Assembly: GCA_014843695.1 (NCBI GenBank)
Contig: CM026391.1
Span: forward strand, 41,640,598 to 41,704,597
Reading direction: 5' to 3'
Source of the DNA: Archivesica marissinica
Taxonomy: Eukaryota; Mollusca; Bivalvia; Venerida; Vesicomyidae
DNA length: 64,000 nt
This document shows positions 41,951 through 51,750 of the stretch, one piece after another. The first letter of the stretch is position 1. Every line of letters begins with the position of its first letter. A model generated the notes under the pieces. It was not told where the DNA came from, did no database searches, and saw nothing but the letters and a program-made list of their open reading frames with translations. Made by a program: the position numbers and the translations under genes.

Positions 41951-44900
41951 ATGCGCAGTTCCCTTCGTGGTTCTGCCCGTATGATGGTGATTCCGCTATG
42001 TCAGGAGTCAACACTTGTCCAGATTATGGATAAGCTAGACTGCATGTTCTCAGATGCATCGACCAAAGAGGACCTGATGACAGAATTTTTTAATTCCTCT
42101 CAGGCAACGGACGAATCAGTAACATCTTATGCATGCCGCCTAGAAACGTTGTTTCAGGCCATCATCAATAAGGGTCAGTTACCAGGTGTTGCAAGGAATG
42201 ACATACTTCATCATAAGTTCTGGACAGGGTTATCCTCGGATATGTTGCGACTACAAACCCGCCACAAGTATGATACCCTGGCGGACTACAACCAATTACT
42301 TCGAGAAATCCGCAAAGTTGAGAAAGAAATGTTGCGCACTTCGACTTCTTCTAATCTCAACTCTTCTTCAACTGGTAATGTTCTACAGACAACTCCTTTC
42401 TCTAAGAAGGTTTCTGTTAAGAACAATACAGTTACTGCGGACTCAGACGTGCAACAACAGTTTTCTTTATTGGAAAAGAAAATGCAGTCTCGCTTGGATC
42501 AGTTTGATACCAAACTCACTTCCTGGGAGAACATGATGGACCAGAAGATCAACTCCAAGTTCGACCAGATTTTACAGAAGCTGGACTCTACCCACAACCA
42601 GCAACAACAACATCAGTCATTCTCTCTACCACCACAACCATTTAGTACCAACAGAGGTCGCGGTCATAGACCTGGGATATACAGTGGTGGCAACCAAGCT
42701 TCTGGTTATAGTCAGCAGGATTACAATCCGCAAGGATCACACCTGCAGCCGAACTCCGGACCAAGGTCATTTGGTCGCGGAAGAGGCAATTTCCCAATAT
42801 CGCCAATCGTTAAACTAGATACCGTCTCTGTTGAGGGCCAAACAGGGACTGGTTATCAAGTTGCCCAAACAAACCCACACCCACCAGAACAACAATTTGT
42901 GAACCGTCTTATAGGTTCACCGAATGAACATGATATTGTTATCAACGGCAGTTCTTTTAAAGCCTTGGTTGATACTGGTAGTCAAGTAACCACTCTTTCT
43001 CTTTCTTGTTTCAAGAGACTTTCAGGTGTTGTATTACAACCTCTCACCACTCTTGGTCTTGACTTATCAATTGCTGATGGTTCACGCATGGAGTACTCAG
43101 GTTATTTTGAGTCTACCATCACATTAACGTTTTTATCTGTTTTTAAATTGGATATTCCTGTTCTGGTCATCCCAGACAATAGTTTTAACAGAACGTGTCC
43201 CGTCATTGTGGGAACAAACGTTCTTAGAAGGTGTAAGACATTTTTGTCCCCATCTTCAGACAATTCTACTGTTGACATCCCAGTAGAATGGAAGTCGGCG
43301 ATGGATAGCCTCGACTCCCGGACCTTCTCAGTAAAAGCGTGCGGTACCAAAACGATTACGGTAGCACCATATGAGACAGTTACTATCAATGGGATAGTCC
43401 GTAATTTCGACAACAACATCTCATCTGTTGTCACTGAGACACCTGAAACTGTTACAGGTTATACAGTATGTCCTCGGATTGTTAAAGTCAATCAACAATC
43501 CACAGTTAAAGTCCCAGTCAGGATTTGTAATATGACTGCGAAGACTTTATTTTTTAAACCCAAAACACAGATTTGTGAAATTTCTGAAGCAACAGTTGTG
43601 GATGATCTTTCTACATATATTTGCCAGGATACATCTTCAGATACCTCTCCCGAAGACCTGGGTGTCAACGTTGACAATACAAATGTGTCTCCGTCTCAAG
43701 TTTTGCGGTTTCAACAAGTCCTGGGTAAATGGACACATGTATTTTCCAAAGACAGTCAGGACTTGGGTAAAACAAATCTTGTACAGCACAAGATAGTGTT
43801 AGAGGACAATACACCGTTTAAAGACCCATACAGACGAATCCCTCCAGCCATGTATGAGGAAGTGCGTCAGCACATAAAGGAAATGTTGGAGGCAGACGTT
43901 ATTCGAGAGTCTGATAGTCCTTACTCTTCTAACGTTGTTTTGATTAGAAAATCCTCCGGTGCACTCAGGTTTTGTGTGGATTGGCGTCGATTGAACAACA
44001 AGACCCGAAAGGATGCTTTTATGTTACCCAGATTTGATGACACTATTGATGTCCTTTCTTCTGCCAAATATTTTAGTAAACTTGACCTACATTCAGCCTA
44101 CTGGCAGGTCGAAGTTGCAGAAGAGGATAAAGCCAAAACAGCTTTTAGTGTCGGAGCACTGGGGTTTTATGAGTGGAACCGGATGGGTTTCGGACTCACC
44201 AATGCACCCGCAACCTTCCAGCGACTGATGGAAAAATGCATGGGTGATATGCATCTTAGAGAATGTTTAATTTTCTTAGATGACATCCTTATTTTCTCAT
44301 CTACATTTGAGGAACACATAGAGAGGGTTGAATCCGTCTTTCAACGGTTGGATCAGCATCACTTGAAGCTTAAACCTTCAAAATGCGAATTCTTCAAGAA
44401 ATCCGTAACTTACTTGGGTCATGTCGTTTCTGATCAAGGTATTTCTACGGATCCCGGTAAAGTTTCCGCCGTTAAAGATTGGCCAGCATGTCACGATCTG
44501 AAATCTCTCAGACAATTTCTTGGATTCTCGGGCTACTACAGAAAATTTATAAAGGATTATGCCCATATTGTACAGCCGTTAAACTCCTTATTAGAAGGAC
44601 ATGGTTTTAACCAGAAAAAATCCAAGAAAAAGACCAAGAAGAAGACCAAGACACCCGTTCCATGGATATGGGGTGATGCCCAGCAAGCTGCCTTTGATAC
44701 AATCAAAGATAAATTAACATCACACCCAATCTTGGCATATGCAGACTATTCCCAACCTTTTATTCTGCACACGGATGCATCCTCCCTTGGATTAGGAGCA
44801 TTATTGTACCAGGTCCAAGACGGGAAAGAGCGTGTTATTGCATACGCATCCCGAAGTTTGAGACCCAGTGAGAGGAATTATCCCGCCCACAAGATGGAAT

Positions 44901-47140
44901 TTCTAGCCCTTAAGTGGAGTATAACAGATAAATTCCATGACTACTTGTGTGGGAATGACTTTAAGGTGGTTACTGACAACAATCCCTTAACCTATGTCAA
45001 AACCTCTGCAAAGGTTGATGCAACAGGCCACCATTGGCTAGCAGAATTAGCCAATTACAATTTTAATATTGAATACCGTAGTGGCAGCCAAAACGGAGAC
45101 GCAGATGGATTATCTCGTCGATACGTTTTTCAAGACGAAATGAAAGCGATTTTTCAAGGTGCTGTAAATGCTACACCACTTGTCGACTGTTTATCAGATT
45201 CGGCAGCTCCTCATTCGGCCGATGAGGAGATGTTTGAATCTGAACATGTTAACAAGATTGACTGGAAAGCTGAGCAATTGAATGATTTTATCATTGTAAG
45301 GGTGATTGACCACCTCGAAAGCGATTTTCTTCCTAGAGGGAGAGGATCCGAGTCAAAAGCTGTACAGCGTTTTCTCCGAGAATGGAACAGACTTCATCTC
45401 GATGAGGGAATTCTGTACAGAACCGCTTTCTTGGATGGCCAGTCAGTTCGTCAACTTGTTTTACCTGTATCCCACAGGACTATTGCCTTGAAGGGTATTC
45501 ATGACGATGCTGATCACCAGGGCAAGGAAAAGACCCTTTGGCTGGCCAGACAACGGTTTTACTGGCCTGGGTTGGAAGAGGATGTTAACAAGTACATCAC
45601 CAATTGTAGCTCATGTATTAGACGAAAGACCCCTGTTAAACCTTTCGCAGAGCTTGTACCAATGTTTACCTCTAGACCTATGGAGCTAGTGTGCATCGAC
45701 CTTTTAAAGCTCGAACCTAGCAAAGGTGGTGTGGAAAACATACTGGTTATAGTGGATCACTTCACCAGATATGCTCAAGCAGTGCCATGTCGCAACCAGA
45801 CTGCACAAACCACTGCCAAGGCCTTGTATGACCATTATTTCCGTTTTTATGGTTTTCCCGAGCGACTTCACAGTGACCAAGGTCGAAATTTTCTTAGAAG
45901 GACTATACAGGAACTGTGTAAGCTCACGGGCATTCGTAAAAGCCGTACAACGCCGTACCACCCTATGGGTAATGGTTCAGCAGAACGATTCAACGGCACT
46001 CTTCTGCGCATGCTTGGTACCTTAGAGGAACACCAAAAGAGCGAATGGAAATCGTATATCGCCCCTCTTGTTCAGGCATACAATGGTACCAAGAGTGACG
46101 CAACCGGTTTTTCGCCACACTATTTAATGTTTGGGTGGCATCCTCGACTTTCTGTCGATGCCTACTTAGGCACAGATCCACAAGACATTGGTGAATTCAC
46201 ACCTACGACATATGTAGCCAAACTAAAGAACCGGCTAGAATATGCATATAGGGCAGCTGCCAATGAAGCTGGCAGGCAGGCTGCCAAGAACAAGGACAGG
46301 TACGACTGTAAAGTTCGTGAGTCCAAGATAGAAGTTGGAGACCGTGTACTTGTAAAGAATGTCGGTATCAAGGGGACACATAAGCTAGCAGACAGATGGG
46401 ATCGCGACCCTTATGTTGTGCTAGCTATGCCGAACCCCGACATACCAGTATTTCGTGTACAACTTGAGAATGGCAAAGGACCAATCCGGACGTTGCATAG
46501 GAATATGCTCCTGCCATTCAAGTGTGTACCCAGAGATACACCGACGGTGGATGTAAGTGTAGAATCTGAGATAGGCCCTATCCGCAAGGAGTTGGCCAGA
46601 ACCAATCTCAAGACACCACCAGTACATGTACCTCACGCAATCCAATCTGATAGTTCCGATTTAGATAGCGAAGGCGAAAGCGTCAAACTATACAGACCTC
46701 CAGCTTTGCGAAAGCATACTCACCCTGGATTGCTGCCTCCGACGATACCTAGGATGGTTCCTGCGACTACTGGTAGTCCAACCCATATTCCTAGCCGTAT
46801 CATCGAGAACAATCCAGGAGTGCAACACTCAACCAGATCTAACTCTGCGACATCTCAACCCTCTGTACCCAGTTTACTTGGTACCGGTAGTACGATACCT
46901 GAATCTTCACAGATTCATGATATATCTTATAACACCACCTCAGAACCATCAGTACAGAGATCTGTCTCACATTTAGAGTCCATAATAGACCAACATGTTG
47001 TCGTCCCTGCTGGCAATGCCCAAACTCCTGAACCGACCCGTCGTCCGGTGCGCCAAAGGAAGCCACCGGACCGGTATGGAGAATGGGTGGTCCCATTGAC
47101 AGCAGTACCAAACACTGACAAGGTTGTGTACTATGTGTAA
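41951..47140 (+). CDS. Gag-Pol polyprotein of Ty3/Gypsy retrotransposon, Gag N-terminus missing
   Basis: One uninterrupted frame; an in-frame TGA at 41906-41908 precedes it and the first ATG is at 41951. Numbering from the TTG at 41924 (ATG = residue 10): Gag capsid-like region about 10-140, similar in style to PNMA/retrotransposon Gag C-terminal halves. A predicted coiled coil lies at about 175-225 and a Gly/Arg-rich segment at about 240-295, with no CCHC knuckle. Protease DTGS is at 350-353. RT spans about 640-820 with FLDD at 784-787. A Lys-rich insert is at about 897-912. RNase H has D951, E992 and D1018. The integrase zinc site is H1193, H1198, C1228, C1231, with catalytic D1259, D1318, E1354 (D-35-E). 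A GPY/F-like module lies at about 1471-1531, then a Ser/Pro-rich tail. Pol looks intact. Gag starts abruptly, so the element is probably unable to make a normal capsid. Confidence 0.95.
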   Translation: MRSSLRGSARMMVIPLCQESTLVQIMDKLDCMFSDASTKEDLMTEFFNSSQATDESVTSYACRLETLFQAIINKGQLPGVARNDILHHKFWTGLSSDMLRLQTRHKYDTLADYNQLLREIRKVEKEMLRTSTSSNLNSSSTGNVLQTTPFSKKVSVKNNTVTADSDVQQQFSLLEKKMQSRLDQFDTKLTSWENMMDQKINSKFDQILQKLDSTHNQQQQHQSFSLPPQPFSTNRGRGHRPGIYSGGNQASGYSQQDYNPQGSHLQPNSGPRSFGRGRGNFPISPIVKLDTVSVEGQTGTGYQVAQTNPHPPEQQFVNRLIGSPNEHDIVINGSSFKALVDTGSQVTTLSLSCFKRLSGVVLQPLTTLGLDLSIADGSRMEYSGYFESTITLTFLSVFKLDIPVLVIPDNSFNRTCPVIVGTNVLRRCKTFLSPSSDNSTVDIPVEWKSAMDSLDSRTFSVKACGTKTITVAPYETVTINGIVRNFDNNISSVVTETPETVTGYTVCPRIVKVNQQSTVKVPVRICNMTAKTLFFKPKTQICEISEATVVDDLSTYICQDTSSDTSPEDLGVNVDNTNVSPSQVLRFQQVLGKWTHVFSKDSQDLGKTNLVQHKIVLEDNTPFKDPYRRIPPAMYEEVRQHIKEMLEADVIRESDSPYSSNVVLIRKSSGALRFCVDWRRLNNKTRKDAFMLPRFDDTIDVLSSAKYFSKLDLHSAYWQVEVAEEDKAKTAFSVGALGFYEWNRMGFGLTNAPATFQRLMEKCMGDMHLRECLIFLDDILIFSSTFEEHIERVESVFQRLDQHHLKLKPSKCEFFKKSVTYLGHVVSDQGISTDPGKVSAVKDWPACHDLKSLRQFLGFSGYYRKFIKDYAHIVQPLNSLLEGHGFNQKKSKKKTKKKTKTPVPWIWGDAQQAAFDTIKDKLTSHPILAYADYSQPFILHTDASSLGLGALLYQVQDGKERVIAYASRSLRPSERNYPAHKMEFLALKWSITDKFHDYLCGNDFKVVTDNNPLTYVKTSAKVDATGHHWLAELANYNFNIEYRSGSQNGDADGLSRRYVFQDEMKAIFQGAVNATPLVDCLSDSAAPHSADEEMFESEHVNKIDWKAEQLNDFIIVRVIDHLESDFLPRGRGSESKAVQRFLREWNRLHLDEGILYRTAFLDGQSVRQLVLPVSHRTIALKGIHDDADHQGKEKTLWLARQRFYWPGLEEDVNKYITNCSSCIRRKTPVKPFAELVPMFTSRPMELVCIDLLKLEPSKGGVENILVIVDHFTRYAQAVPCRNQTAQTTAKALYDHYFRFYGFPERLHSDQGRNFLRRTIQELCKLTGIRKSRTTPYHPMGNGSAERFNGTLLRMLGTLEEHQKSEWKSYIAPLVQAYNGTKSDATGFSPHYLMFGWHPRLSVDAYLGTDPQDIGEFTPTTYVAKLKNRLEYAYRAAANEAGRQAAKNKDRYDCKVRESKIEVGDRVLVKNVGIKGTHKLADRWDRDPYVVLAMPNPDIPVFRVQLENGKGPIRTLHRNMLLPFKCVPRDTPTVDVSVESEIGPIRKELARTNLKTPPVHVPHAIQSDSSDLDSEGESVKLYRPPALRKHTHPGLLPPTIPRMVPATTGSPTHIPSRIIENNPGVQHSTRSNSATSQPSVPSLLGTGSTIPESSQIHDISYNTTSEPSVQRSVSHLESIIDQHVVVPAGNAQTPEPTRRPVRQRKPPDRYGEWVVPLTAVPNTDKVVYYV

Positions 47141-47666
47141 GACAGTGTCAGATATTGAGTTTTTAATTGTTTCAAAATATACTGTATTCTGGTATTTTAC
47201 TGTGTAAGTGCAATGTTTGAATCATTCTATGTCAGTATATATACAATGCGCGTACATTAGTATTACATTTCATTATGTCATTTGAAATGGTTGTTTTTAT
47301 TTCATAGTAAATGTTCATGTTTGTACAATTTGAAGGTTAATCTCTTTACAGGTCTCCACATAGTTGGAACAGATTTGTAGCATATGTCCATTATTGTGGA
47401 CATCTACCTTTAAGCCAGCCATATTGAACATACCCATGCACGGTGTAATACTTAACTAATGATCGTTACATTAGTATCTTTAATTACATTGTATTGGTTG
47501 TTATGTTTTTATTTCAGTTTGTAAAATTATTTCAGCTGACAATGTCGGATGTTGGATAGTGAATGATGCAGTAAATAAAATTGTTATTATATAGCTTGAT
47601 TATTTGGATTGATCTACAATATTCATTTAGTTTCAGGTAATTAAAACATCAGGAGACCTTTTCTCC
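47141..47666 (+). other. 3' untranslated region of the LTR element
   Basis: An AT-rich interval between the pol stop and the polypurine tract. No env-like or other ORF is seen. Confidence 0.7.
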
Positions 47667-47677
47667 AAGAGGGGGAA
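47667..47677 (+). promoter_or_regulatory. Polypurine tract
   Basis: AAGAGGGGGAA lies 3 nt before the 3' LTR, the expected place for the plus-strand primer in reverse transcription. Confidence 0.85.
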
Positions 47678-47680
47678 CTA

Positions 47681-48350
47681 TGTAACCCATGTCATATTTA
47701 TGTTAAAGGGAAATAATTATTGATATTTAGTACATGTACATTATAATGTTTCCAAACCCTGCTGCAAGCGTACCGCCCAATAGTTTCCCTTACATGGCCT
47801 TATTAAAATCACTGGTCTGAATCATATCATAATTATATAGCCTGGTCCCATACTATGTCTTTGTATAATATATACTAGTCTTCACTACTATTGTGTATAA
47901 CGTATTAGGGTGAGTGATTGTGAGTGCCACTCACGTCAGATGTGGAATGAGTGAACTAAGCTCAACTAAGTAATGTCACTTTCCAACTAACTTGTTCAGA
48001 CCCTTATCCCACACTCCTTACTCTACTAGTCAATCGGCTAAGTTGAAAAGCTATCCTTTTACCTTAATAATATACTATCTAGTAAATATTACTTATACTT
48101 ATATGATCATCTGAATAGCCGGACTCTGGTATGTAAATGTTTTATCTTTGAATTTTACATTGTAAAATATTTATTTGAACTGCTGGAATTGGAATTGTGT
48201 ATTTACTATTTTGTATTGTGAAATTTAGTAGAATGATTTGTACATAATAATATTATGTATATATTGTATTTTACAGGCTCTTTATATCCATATATACGAA
48301 AATACGAAAACAACCAGAGTTTGTTATATCTATAAACTCCCCGGTCTACA
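47681..48350 (+). repeat. 3' LTR (670 bp)
   Basis: Begins TGTAACCCATGTC and ends CCCCGGTCTACA. The first 230 bp and last 180 bp are nearly identical to the 5' LTR; many single-base indels separate them between about 47900 and 48160. Confidence 0.95.
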
Positions 48351-48384
48351 ATGCTATAGACGTGTACCTATGTATTACCATGAT
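48351..48384 (+). repeat. Last satellite C unit, right of the LTR element
   Basis: ATGCTATAGACGTGTACCTA followed by TGTATTACCATG continues satellite C in phase for little more than one unit, after which unique sequence starts. The retrotransposon therefore sits at the edge of the array. Confidence 0.85.
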
Positions 48385-49264
48385 CTATTACTCATTGTTT
48401 GTATTAAATTTGCCTAAATGTCTAAGTATGTTTGAACTGGATTTAAGTAAGTAATAAGTTCCACCCTTTCACTTATTCTGGAAAATAGTGGATGTTGACA
48501 ATAGTTTACAATAAGATCCCTTAAGTTATTTAGCAAACTATAAACCTCATCGTACGGACTAATTGTATACAAAATACATAACACTTCAAATATAACCGTG
48601 AACTCTCGCCGCAATGGGATGGTTTACGAACATGTTATTGCATGTGACAATGGCGCAAGCATATCATGTATTTAAATTCAATTATTATTGTATTCATTAC
48701 TGCAGCTGCATAAATAATTCTCTCTTATAGTAATAGCAACATGATTTAAGACTGACCCTGTCATTTAATAGGTATAGATTGAAAATTAATATTGAATGAG
48801 TCTAAACCAGAATGAACTCGAAATATCAATTAAGGTGTATAATGCACAACGCAAGTCCGCTTTGACAATATTGAACAGTTCTATTACACTACAAGTTCCA
48901 CATGGCGATAACTCCGTTAAGATTCGCCTGAGCAGCCCGCTGGTAACTGTGGAGCGCAACATGATGGCTAAATACACAAGCATGGTTTGTGTTCATCATT
49001 CAAAAATAGTAGGACAAACATTGTTATACCTCAAATGTACAAAGGTCAATAACAACACATACACAAGAAAACGGGCTGAACGCGATGATGATATGCACAA
49101 TTAGATATTGGTCATTATCAGCAAGATTTTGCTACAATACCAGTACACATATTATCGATCTGACTCTCTTTTGGTGTTTGTACCATTGTGTGTTTGTTAT
49201 AGTGTAGTTGGAAACTCGCTTGGCTATAATTAAACATTCCAATTCACAATTTAAATTTTACGAC
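48385..49264. other. Unassigned stretch with a 102-codon ORF
   Basis: A plus-strand ORF at 48796-49104 (102 codons, ending KRAERDDDMHN) has mixed ordinary composition but no domain I can name. A minus ORF covers 48414-48614. Neither shows enough to call a gene. The ORF end resembles a segment near 55763 (GATATGCACAA context), so it may be part of a repeat. Confidence 0.35.
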
Positions 49265-50792
49265 AATTTTTATTTTTATTTATTTAATGTGTACATCTGT
49301 TTCATGATTCTGGAGTAAGCGCCTTGCCTAAGCAAGCAATAAACAGATGTATGGTCATGTATGGTCATATGATGAATGATGATCTGAATCTATTTTTAAA
49401 TTGGGTGACCATAAATATGAATTTGAAATATCTGGTCACCACTGATTTATATATGAATCTAACAATCGTCTACGCAATAAAGGTATAAACATCTTAGTTT
49501 CAACAGAAGAAGGATATAACCATACATAGTCAAAACCCGCAGTTTGTAGCAAATGTCCTACTTTCGAAGCCCAGTTTACTGCAGTATTTATCTCTGTTTC
49601 ACATTCCCTTCTAAGATTTTGCAAAAGAGTTGATGACAGACAATTTCGGCTTTTTTCCATAATTATGTAGCTTCAAGAAATGTTCATCGATACTGATATG
49701 CCTGGTTATAAATAATGAAAATCTTCCAGTTTCTCTATACAATGTTGAATTGCACATTACCCTTTTTAAATTGAGCAAACCATTTTAAACATTTCATATG
49801 TACCATTTCCAATTATGCAGCTTTCAAAAATCCCAAAACTTCACATGAATAATTTAGTATAGAAGCTAAGTACGTATCAAGTAAATTTAGCATAAAAAAT
49901 AGGTACAAGTATTTCCATACCTTTAGTTTTAGAAAGAAAGGAGCTCATAGCTTTAAGAGCTTTCCCTCATAATGTGTTATTAATGGCATTCATAATTGAA
50001 CCACCACTAGATAAAACGATACCAAGATAGTTAAAATTATTTACAATTTCCATTTCTTCACCTTTGTATACAAATAATTATATCACTAGTATATTTTGGT
50101 CCACCTTTTTTAAATATCATACATTTTGTCTTTACTATATTAACCGCCAATTTCCATTTATTACAATAATTTTCAAAATCTTCTAAAGACAGTTGAAGAA
50201 CTGCAGCTGTGTCAGAAAATATATCATCTGCAAAAAGTAACAAATATATTGATAACTGGTCTAATGTAATACACGCATTTGGATCATGTTGTAAAAATAA
50301 CTCTACGTCGTTTATGAATAAGGAAAACAGTAATGGTGACAGTATCTCCGCTTGCAATAAACCAACATCACAAGTATACGTCTGATAAAGTATTTTAATG
50401 TATAACACATACTTTTACATCATTATATAGAGAACGTATTACATTAAATATTCTTCAAAGTCAAGTTTGTATAAGTTTAAACCACAGTCCATTTTGATTA
50501 ATGGAGTCAAAACATTTCATAAGATCGATAAAGCAGCCATAACGCTTGGCCTTCTGTTTAATTTGTTTCTCAATGAAAAAGCATTTAATAGAAATATAGC
50601 ATCCACAGTACTGTAATTTGCTTTAAACCCAAATTGTGCATCATTTAAAATATCATACATTACAGCCCATTTCTTTAATCTTTCATTTAAAACAATCGTG
50701 AACAATTTAGCAAAGCAGCTAATCAATGCAATACCTCTATAAGTATGTACATCGCTATTATTTCCCTTTTTATAAACAGTAATATATACAAC
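49265..50792 (-). pseudogene. LINE relic 1: reverse transcriptase to 3' end
   Basis: On the minus strand the RT begins at YKKGNN...YRGIALIS (about 50790-50715). It continues through a DAQFGFKANYSTVDA motif, then ILSPLLFSLFINDVE and the catalytic FADD (50223-50234), into a CNKWKLAVN...K segment. A C-terminal part follows at 49436-49660 (WASKVGHLLQTAGF). The reading frame is broken near 50517 and 50410 and ends at 50058. The AATAAATAAAAATAAAA-type tail near 49270 looks like the 3' terminus. Type: non-LTR element of the CR1/Jockey kind (inference). No endonuclease domain is joined to it. Confidence 0.85.
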
Positions 50793-51379
50793 CCCATTAA
50801 TAACCACCAGGTCAGTTCTAAAGGTGTGGTTTATCGCTGCCCAAACCATTACACCACCCCCACAAAAACGGTTGTGCTCCAGCACACAATTGCGTACGTA
50901 CCGTTCATTACTTCGACGGTTAACGCGAATACGTCCGTCGGCAAAGGAAACATTAAAGAGAGATTCGTCACTAAAGACAACATAACGCCAACGTCTTCCG
51001 ATGTTGTTTTGAGCCCATTGCCGACGTTCCCGAAGGTGACGGTCCATCATCACTACACCATGGTACGGCCGCCTGCACGGTATTCCGACTTACATTCCTT
51101 CCGCGATTTCCTTTGATCACCGACGTTGTGGATTGCTCCGTTACGAAACGGTTTCACAGGTGACGTTGACGTATGGAAGTATTCTGTCGTACAGACGTCA
51201 CACGGGACGCACCGGGTCGGGGCCTATCAGATAGGCTCCCTGTTGCGTTTACCCGTCGAACAAGACAGCACTATTGTCGATCTTGCAACGTTAAAGCGTC
51301 TTGCCACGTGACTTTGAGAAAGTCCGCTTTCAAGCATGCCCAAAATTCTTGCCCTTTCTTCGTTATTTAGCCTTGGCAT
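50790..51379 (-). pseudogene. Tc1/mariner transposase relic
   Basis: The minus-strand start is at the ATG complementary to 51377-51379 (MPRLNNEERARILGML), a helix-turn-helix N-terminus of the Tc1/mariner type. The frame shifts by 1 nt near 51256, and a TGA interrupts it at about 51147 (likely a CpG-derived CGA to TGA change). It then continues to a VVFSDES motif with the first catalytic Asp at 50967-50969, and GGGVMVWAAI. It ends at VVING, where sequence from LINE relic 1 follows in the same frame. The second Asp and Glu of the DDE triad are missing. Non-functional. Confidence 0.88.
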
Positions 51380-51600
51380 TTTGAAAATTGAATTGTTCCA
51401 TATATTGCCTCGACTACTTGGTTGTAAATGAATTACTTTATACACATGTGTAATTTTGACAGACATAACCAAGTGGTGAAAGCGCACGGGATGCACGGGC
51501 AAAAGGTGCGATTAGTAATGGCTTTAGCCAACAGGACGAACTGAGGTGAAATTTCATAATTCGGTAGATTAGAGAAGGAAAACACTACGATAGGCAAATA

Positions 51601-51642
51601 GTGACATACATATCGTGACATACATATCGTGACATACATATC
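51601..51642 (+). repeat. Three 14-bp tandem copies
   Basis: GTGACATACATATC three times in a row, between the Tc1-like relic and the LINE fragment. Confidence 0.9.
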
Positions 51643-51649
51643 GTGGGTA

Positions 51650-51750
51650 TGTAGAAAGTTATCGCACTTTTTTTGTATCCAGCGTTTTTCTTTGCTTAAA
51701 CATTTCCAAAATTCTTTTGGTTTCTTATTTTTCATGTCATTCATTTTCCT
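51650..51750 (-). pseudogene. LINE linker fragment upstream of RT
   Basis: The minus strand reads RKMNDMKNKKPKEFWKCLSK, matching the usual stretch between endonuclease and RT of LINE ORF2 (basic helix then PKEFWK). It lies in the same orientation as LINE relic 1, with the Tc1-like relic between them. The two may have belonged to one element, but the roughly 150 residues expected between them are absent. Confidence 0.6.

Larger units (their letters stand above)
41187..48354 (+). mobile_element. Ty3/Gypsy-type LTR retrotransposon, full length
   Basis: The order is LTR, primer-binding site, gag-pol ORF, polypurine tract, LTR, all on the plus strand. Domain order protease, RT, RNase H, integrase places it in Ty3/Gypsy (Metaviridae-type) elements. 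The 4-bp ATGC at 41187-41190 and 48351-48354 is the target-site duplication, lying within the satellite C consensus (ATCATGCTATAG). No env-like ORF follows pol. The element carries an unusual primer-binding site and a shortened Gag, described separately. Confidence 0.95.

Noticed and set aside
42186..47121. Other ORFs overlapping gag-pol on both strands
   Set aside because: They are shadows of the Gag-Pol frame with no recognisable domain.
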